Below, piece by piece: positions 5,201-8,829 of a stretch of DNA of 8,829 nt. The position numbers were made by a program, and so were the translations under genes. Position 1 is the stretch's first letter; each line of letters opens with the position of its first letter. A model generated the notes under the pieces. The model was given only the letters and a program-made list of their open reading frames with translations. It did not search any database and had not been told where the DNA came from. Origin of the DNA: Saprospiraceae bacterium (GTDB lineage: Bacteria > Bacteroidota > Bacteroidia > Chitinophagales > Saprospiraceae); NCBI GenBank assembly GCA_014379665.1, contig JACMLK010000462.1, positions 1 through 8,829 on the forward strand, in the 5' to 3' direction.

Positions 5201-7144
5201 AATATAGTAATAATGTGGTGCTTCATTAGTATTTGAATTAAAATATTCGCCCAGATAAGTAAATCCAGGGAATTCAGGTGTTTTGCACGGTTTACATGCT
5301 GACGGATTCATTCTTCTAACCAACATTTTAGAAAGATCACATTCATCATAGCTTCCATCGTCAAATGATGTAGCCGGAACCCATGCTTTACCATCAAGTG
5401 TCAAACCAATAACTGTATTCTGGTCACAAATAGCAACCGGTGGAGTATTGTCTTCCACCACCACATTTATGGTACATGATGTACTGTTGTAACATGCATC
5501 ATATGCCGTATAAGTTATCGTATGGCACCCAACAGGCAATTTTCCAAATCCACCATTCACACTCTTTATAAAGCCTCCCGGATAAGTGATATCCACCGTA
5601 ACAATTGGACTGCAATTGTCTTTAACGATTGCCGCCGGGAATGCTACATTAGCTTCACACGAATGGCCATTGGTCGATGCAGTAAAATCAAGCGGACAAG
5701 TGATTTGTGGACCTGTTTTATCCACTATTTCTATCATTTGGAGGTGAGTTCTTATCCTTTGAGTTCCTCTGCAAGACCACTCCAATATAAACCATGTTCT
5801 CAGTATCTTTGTTACGCAGCCAATAGTCGGCAACTTCACATCCGAAAATGATACCAATATATTGCAATACAAATCAGGTGTTGGATATATTGGCAGGTAA
5901 AAGATAGGTAAAGCCGTAGCTACATCCGACCTCATGTTTGATACAGTCAAAAAAGTATGGAAATTAAGATTATCCGTATATACTCTGAAACAAAATTCAT
6001 CGCCCTTTTCCAAAGCAACAGATCTGGTTCCGCTAGCTACATTGACTCCAATTACCACAGAAGGAAGATTCGTTTCTATGCCATTTACGGCAAATACCGG
6101 TTCATCATTCATAAACTGACCACCCGCAATTCCTAAACTGTTCTGCATAAATGCCGACCAGTCAAATGTGATCGTCTGATCAGCTATGGAATTAAAACAA
6201 AGTTGGGCTCCCAGGACTCTTACATTTGGTTGAGACAAGTCTGTACCTCCTATCAGGGTCAAAGATCCCGGTGCGTCTCCGTCAATACTTCCTGCATTGA
6301 ATAAACTTGGATTCCACAACAACAAGTGCGGAACCCCGGTACCATATTTTGTTACATTACCCACTTTGATGTCTACAGGAGAAGGATTCCCTGCATAAGG
6401 TTGTCCCGCCGGTATTCTGGCATAATCTTCATCACATTGAAGTTCCGTACTATCAGCCAACCACCTGTTGTAAGGCATGGTGATATAAGGTTCATCCAGC
6501 GTTGGCAATCCTTCTACCGTGATGGTCATGGTACATGGCAATGATTTATTACCACTAGCATCCACTGCCTGATAGGTCCTGGTTATGACCTTTAATACTT
6601 CATCAGGGAGACCGGTAATAGGTCTGCAATCATTCACAGTGATGGTCTCCGCTATTACATTTATTGTATAGTGGGAGCAATTCTCTGTAACAATCGGACA
6701 GAATCCTGCCAACTGATAACAATTTAACGTTAAATCTTCAGGGCACTCAATCGTTGGTGCCAGTTTGTCTTCAATAAGAATGGTCGTCCAGCAGGAATTA
6801 ATGCCTGTACCTTCTGTCACTTTTCCATATATTGTTTTACCAATATACAGGGGCCCATCAGGAAGCAGAGCAAATCCTACGCCCGTGCTGATGATATTGC
6901 CTGTCGGCGTTTTCATTAAGGTTACCGTTGCTGTGGTAGAGCCACCGCAGGTAGAACCATTAGTAAGTATCATATCTGCCGAGATTGCTGCTGTGCAATT
7001 TTCATCAACAGACACCTGTATAGCACCCTTACATGCACATACTGACTGGGCAGTTGCGACGTTGAAAGTGCCAATGAAAAATACCATAAAGAATGCTAAC
7101 ATTCTTCCGATGGTACTGAAACGTGTTGAATTTGTTTCATTCAT
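2249..7144 (-). CDS. Giant T9SS-exported HYR / lectin-like / dockerin / cohesin-like surface protein
   Basis: I chose the ATG at 7144 (1631 residues); a TTG nine bases upstream is less likely. A signal peptide spans about residues 1-33, with a hydrophobic core and an ATAQ end. Residues 126-475 and 812-1004 are two copies of one Cys-rich module. Each opens with DKL.P.I.CP and runs through RT(Y/F).A.DA.G and a W.AD segment to KILR.W....W. The first copy carries an extra domain of about 140 residues (about 265-405). An HYR domain lies at about 477-567. A C-type-lectin-like domain (about 627-766; YLIGLRDIK, RNWTAGSPQD, KWYDF) is inserted in the next Ig-like unit. Then come Ig-like segments (about 1005-1215), a carboxypeptidase-regulatory-like fold (about 1222-1275), and a dockerin-like pair of calcium loops (about 1278-1337, ADVNKDQKIAASDLNELR). 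A cohesin-like domain (about 1415-1540) and a T9SS type A sorting domain (about 1546-1631, LYQNTPNPF to KMVVIE) complete it. It is probably a surface adhesin or matrix protein; no enzyme domain is visible. Confidence 0.93.
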   Translation of the reverse strand: MNETNSTRFSTIGRMLAFFMVFFIGTFNVATAQSVCACKGAIQVSVDENCTAAISADMILTNGSTCGGSTTATVTLMKTPTGNIISTGVGFALLPDGPLYIGKTIYGKVTEGTGINSCWTTILIEDKLAPTIECPEDLTLNCYQLAGFCPIVTENCSHYTINVIAETITVNDCRPITGLPDEVLKVITRTYQAVDASGNKSLPCTMTITVEGLPTLDEPYITMPYNRWLADSTELQCDEDYARIPAGQPYAGNPSPVDIKVGNVTKYGTGVPHLLLWNPSLFNAGSIDGDAPGSLTLIGGTDLSQPNVRVLGAQLCFNSIADQTITFDWSAFMQNSLGIAGGQFMNDEPVFAVNGIETNLPSVVIGVNVASGTRSVALEKGDEFCFRVYTDNLNFHTFLTVSNMRSDVATALPIFYLPIYPTPDLYCNILVSFSDVKLPTIGCVTKILRTWFILEWSCRGTQRIRTHLQMIEIVDKTGPQITCPLDFTASTNGHSCEANVAFPAAIVKDNCSPIVTVDITYPGGFIKSVNGGFGKLPVGCHTITYTAYDACYNSTSCTINVVVEDNTPPVAICDQNTVIGLTLDGKAWVPATSFDDGSYDECDLSKMLVRRMNPSACKPCKTPEFPGFTYLGEYFNSNTNEAPHYYYISKHRATPDIAIKTAVAMGGYVVAINTATEDSWLYDKVQQWNLGDDYLIGLRDIKQKGLFAWLSGENSIYRNWTAGSPQDVLDGHNDYDYVRVLDGTGKWYDFGSVECQEQEWLYVVEITDPCGFSAYAQFCCTDVATSPHMVQFRVIDKAGNWNDCMVNAFVQDKLPPSIVCPPHMTVTCNDIFDIAKLRHSFGWPTVYDNCENPRITQDSVIDMNSCRIGRITRTFTATDAGGRSATCTQIIIVNGLDTPFVMTPDRWPADVNISGCEDPNDEAFDPDNTGRPNLTADNICTLVGAHYEDQIFTFNNTVGEACFKILRHWTVIDWCQRIALEGGGFYFREWTHTQIIKVHDPIKPVITSSCARKSVCTFDPTCQEGYIELSASATDVCTIELRWSYKIDLYNDGSFEPGLSNSGLGNSVSASGNYPVGNHKIVWAFEDRCGNVTKCEQLFDVVNCKSPTPYCLNGLATSLMPVDTNDDGIADAGMIEIWASDFDNGSAHPCGYPVLLSFEPVTLDAQKHPVVVPNRTFTCDDVGNVTIRLYAAVVTPMGTVVQDYCSTFISIQDNNNVCPDTDGRVINGTLTTETEVPVKDVNVALEGSEMNAITGQSGSYNFTGMQEGASYVVKPRKNDDPLNGVSTLDLVMIQRHILNIAKLDSPYKLIAADVNKDQKIAASDLNELRKVILGITTHFENNDSWRFADKNYIFQEPGNAHGESFPEVYYIPELNADFNVNFTSIKVGDVNGNVVANTQSVVTESRSARSLSLTTDNQKFTAGQSVQIPVIMSEDADVSGFQFTVNFDTELFSLESLNGGIIGMTDNNFGFARLSDGIVTVSFNRENAFELLKGDHMFTLTLKAKANGLISQGLWIDSSLTPAEAYTQDNEVMNVDFNVSGRTSDAVVLYQNTPNPFKAVTMIGFDLPKAMNAKLSIYDVTGKVVKVINDTFLKGYNSIEINKNELGSVGILYYTLEADDFKATRKMVVIE

Positions 7145-7368
7145 GAGATCCAAATTTTGAGTTTTAAGAAATAAATTTTACTGTTATGAGAATTAGTGGT
7201 ATATATATACACCTAAGCCCCAGTAACTTAATGTTAAAAGAAAAATGATTACTTATAAAGGCGATTGCGCACCTTTACTCTTTTGGATCTAAAATCAAAA
7301 TCAGGGTTGGAAATAAAAAATATATATAAATATAATTTTAATGCATAATAGGTATATGCACTCAATGC

Positions 7369-7399
7369 AATAGAATTTCATATGAATATTAATTCTATT
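7369..7399. repeat. Inverted repeat AATAGAATT / AATTCTATT with an inner palindrome
   Basis: Perfect 9-bp arms (7369-7377 and 7391-7399) are separated by 13 bases. The 10-bp palindrome TTCATATGAA at 7377-7386 overlaps the left arm and the spacer. It is a candidate operator or cruciform site in the divergent promoter region. In such AT-rich DNA chance cannot be excluded. Confidence 0.45.
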
Positions 7400-7456
7400 T
7401 ATAAATGTTTGTAGGAAAATCTATTATTTAATTCAGGTAGGATATAAAAGTAGGTT

Positions 7457-7481
7457 CAGAATAGTTTCTCATGCTATTCTG
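7457..7481. repeat. Inverted repeat CAGAATAG / CTATTCTG
   Basis: Perfect 8-bp arms are separated by a 9-base spacer (TTTCTCATG), which is typical operator geometry. No T-run follows on either strand, so it is not a terminator. It lies roughly midway between the two divergent starts, 313 and 354 bases away, so control of either gene is possible but not shown. Confidence 0.5.
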
Positions 7482-7834
7482 ATGCAAATATAAGCACGGT
7501 TATATATATAAAAAAATATTATACAAAAAATATACATATATTTATATTCATAACACATATAACACTGTTAATCAATATTTTAATTTCAAAATAAAAAAAC
7601 ATAAATTGCTAATCCGAAAGCCACATCCCACACATTGATACCACTATTCAGCTAAATTTAAGAAATAATTACCCCTGGTTTAGACCACAATTATTCATGC
7701 TGATGACAATTGATATTTAATCTCAGCCATAAAACAAATACTATGATTTCTCACGGACTAAGGCTTAGCAACATTTGTAACTGATCATTTGTTAGTAGAA
7801 CACAATAAATAATTCCAGAATTTATGACCCGCAT

Positions 7835-8761
7835 ATGAGATTCATTTGGATTGTTTATATGATATGTATATGCTTAACTATGAACAGTCAGGTAAGACAT
7901 TTTCCACACTTTTATATCTATGACACGGGTAAGCATGCCTCTGATCACCAATACAAATATGGTGACTATGACTTTCAAAATGACAAAATTATCAAACAAA
8001 GAGAGACAGATATTGAAAAGACTTTTTTGTCTTCCGTGACGGACACTATTAAATCACTCCGGGCTGATAAGGCAGGTGTGATTATATACATTCACGGATT
8101 TCAAGGAGACAACAAATTTTTTGTTCAGAGTAGCGGATTCATAATCCAGCGTAACGTATTTGATCATCCGGAACACAGATATGGCATGGGCATTTCTTTA
8201 CAATGGAAAAGTAGTCTTGCCTATCAGGATGCAGTACTCACAGCGCTTGAAAAAGGAGCTCAAATGGCACCTATAATAGATTCATTATACAGAATAATCA
8301 GACAATATCACCATCATGCTCCCGTGTCAATTCTATGTCACTCTATGGGTAACAGGGTGTGGCAAGGTCTGTATGAACAATGGATAAACATCAATCAGGA
8401 ATTCTATTTGGAAAATGTACTCATGTTTGCTCCTGATCTGGAAGCCGACATTTTTGAAACGAATTTTGAATCCATCGAAAAACACTGTGGACAAATTCAC
8501 ATTTATCATAATCTTACTGACAGGACACTTCAAATGGCTAATGCCATGAAGGAACATAAAAGATTAGGTATTTATGGTCCAATGGTTGATTCAAATAAGC
8601 CACCGTTTAGTAACGAGTTGTTGATTAAGATGAAAATTAGAAATGTGACGGACATCAAGGATGAAGAAACCTTTGCAGGGAAACTTAGTCTGCACCGATA
8701 TTATTACGGGAGTCCGTCAATCAGAAAGGAAATTGTGGAGATACTTTCCGGAAAGTTTTAA
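7835..8761 (+). CDS. Exported alpha/beta hydrolase, DUF900-like
   Basis: ATG at 7835, TAA at 8759-8761, 308 residues. The N-terminus (MRFIWIVYMICICLTMNSQ) looks like a signal peptide; no lipobox is evident, so periplasmic or secreted. The alpha/beta-hydrolase landmarks are in order: IIYIHGF (about residues 83-89, oxyanion-hole strand), ILCHSMGNRV with the nucleophile Ser170 in a G-x-S-x-G-like elbow whose first Gly is His, FAPDLEADIF after the next strand, HNLTDRTL with Asp229, and LSLHRYY with His287. Ser170-Asp229-His287 is the likely catalytic triad. The combination HGF...CHSMGNR...APD...D..L...H.YY matches what I know of DUF900 (PF05990) hydrolases. Length suits that family. The substrate is unknown; esterase or lipase-like chemistry is an inference. 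The gene is divergent from the giant surface protein with about 690 bases between them, so it is not in an operon with it. No strong Shine-Dalgarno is visible, and no terminator is seen before the window ends. Confidence 0.85.
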   Translation: MRFIWIVYMICICLTMNSQVRHFPHFYIYDTGKHASDHQYKYGDYDFQNDKIIKQRETDIEKTFLSSVTDTIKSLRADKAGVIIYIHGFQGDNKFFVQSSGFIIQRNVFDHPEHRYGMGISLQWKSSLAYQDAVLTALEKGAQMAPIIDSLYRIIRQYHHHAPVSILCHSMGNRVWQGLYEQWININQEFYLENVLMFAPDLEADIFETNFESIEKHCGQIHIYHNLTDRTLQMANAMKEHKRLGIYGPMVDSNKPPFSNELLIKMKIRNVTDIKDEETFAGKLSLHRYYYGSPSIRKEIVEILSGKF

Positions 8762-8829
8762 ACATGATTGATACGGTGAATTGAAACCAGATACTGACAA
8801 AGATCTCAACTTACATTGACGTTTTTATA

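Larger units (their letters stand above)
7145..7834. promoter_or_regulatory. AT-rich divergent intergenic region serving two outward-facing genes
   Basis: This region separates the start of the giant protein gene (leftward) from the start of the hydrolase gene (rightward), so it should contain both promoters. It is very AT-rich, especially 7300-7620. A perfect palindrome GTATATATATAC lies at 7199-7210, some 55-66 bases ahead of the giant gene's ATG. Two longer inverted repeats are listed separately. I found no full match to the Bacteroidota promoter consensus (TTG, then TAnnTTTG) on either strand. The nearest is AACATTTG at 7770-7777, with no TTG at the expected spacing. No coding frame or RNA gene is supportable. 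Confidence 0.6.

Noticed and set aside
2249..7144. Cellulosome scaffoldin
   Set aside because: Cohesin- and dockerin-like domains occur singly, no glycoside hydrolase or carbohydrate-binding module is seen, and the protein ends in a T9SS sorting domain.
7145..7153. TTG at 7153 as the start of the giant protein
   Set aside because: It adds only three residues before an ATG that leads directly into a normal signal peptide.
3714..7160. Plus-strand frames of 60-131 residues opposite the giant gene
   Set aside because: All lie inside a single uninterrupted 1631-residue reading frame with recognisable domains from end to end; they are shadows.
8333..8557. Minus-strand 74-residue frame inside the hydrolase gene
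   Set aside because: It overlaps the catalytic core of a clear alpha/beta hydrolase and resembles nothing itself.

Overview
The window most likely comes from a member of the Bacteroidota, and by inference from a Saprospiraceae-like lineage. The basis is a giant secreted protein built from HYR/Ig-like modules, a C-type-lectin-like domain and a dockerin. It ends in a type IX secretion (T9SS) type A sorting domain. Other hints are a parallel beta-helix protein fragment of the T9SS-cargo type, AT-rich intergenic DNA, and no strong Shine-Dalgarno sequences ahead of the starts. The taxonomic call is inference; no rRNA or core marker is present.

Layout from left to right. (1) Up to 440: the 3' end of a plus-strand beta-helix gene cut by the window edge. 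(2) 573-953, minus: a small coiled-coil protein of unknown function, followed by a clear intrinsic terminator at 499-531. (3) 954-2178: more than 1.2 kb with no convincing gene. Its core is 25 tandem units of exactly 21 bp (1335-1859), flanked on the right by about 300 bp rich in perfect palindromes. (4) 2249-7144, minus: one 1631-residue multidomain surface protein with its own intrinsic terminator at 2179-2216. (5) 7145-7834: a very AT-rich divergent intergenic region with two inverted repeats. (6) 7835-8761, plus: an exported alpha/beta hydrolase resembling the DUF900 family.

No operon is visible. Every gene is separated from its neighbours, the two minus-strand genes each have their own terminator, and the giant protein and the hydrolase are divergently transcribed from one AT-rich region. 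The shared theme is the cell envelope: the giant protein, the hydrolase and probably the beta-helix protein all look exported. No metabolic pathway can be reconstructed.

The most unusual element is the 21-bp array. Its period has not slipped by a single base over 525 bp although the units differ from one another. The period equals both two helical turns and seven codons, so both a DNA-structural role and a heptad-coding origin have to be considered. I do not recognise it as a described system.
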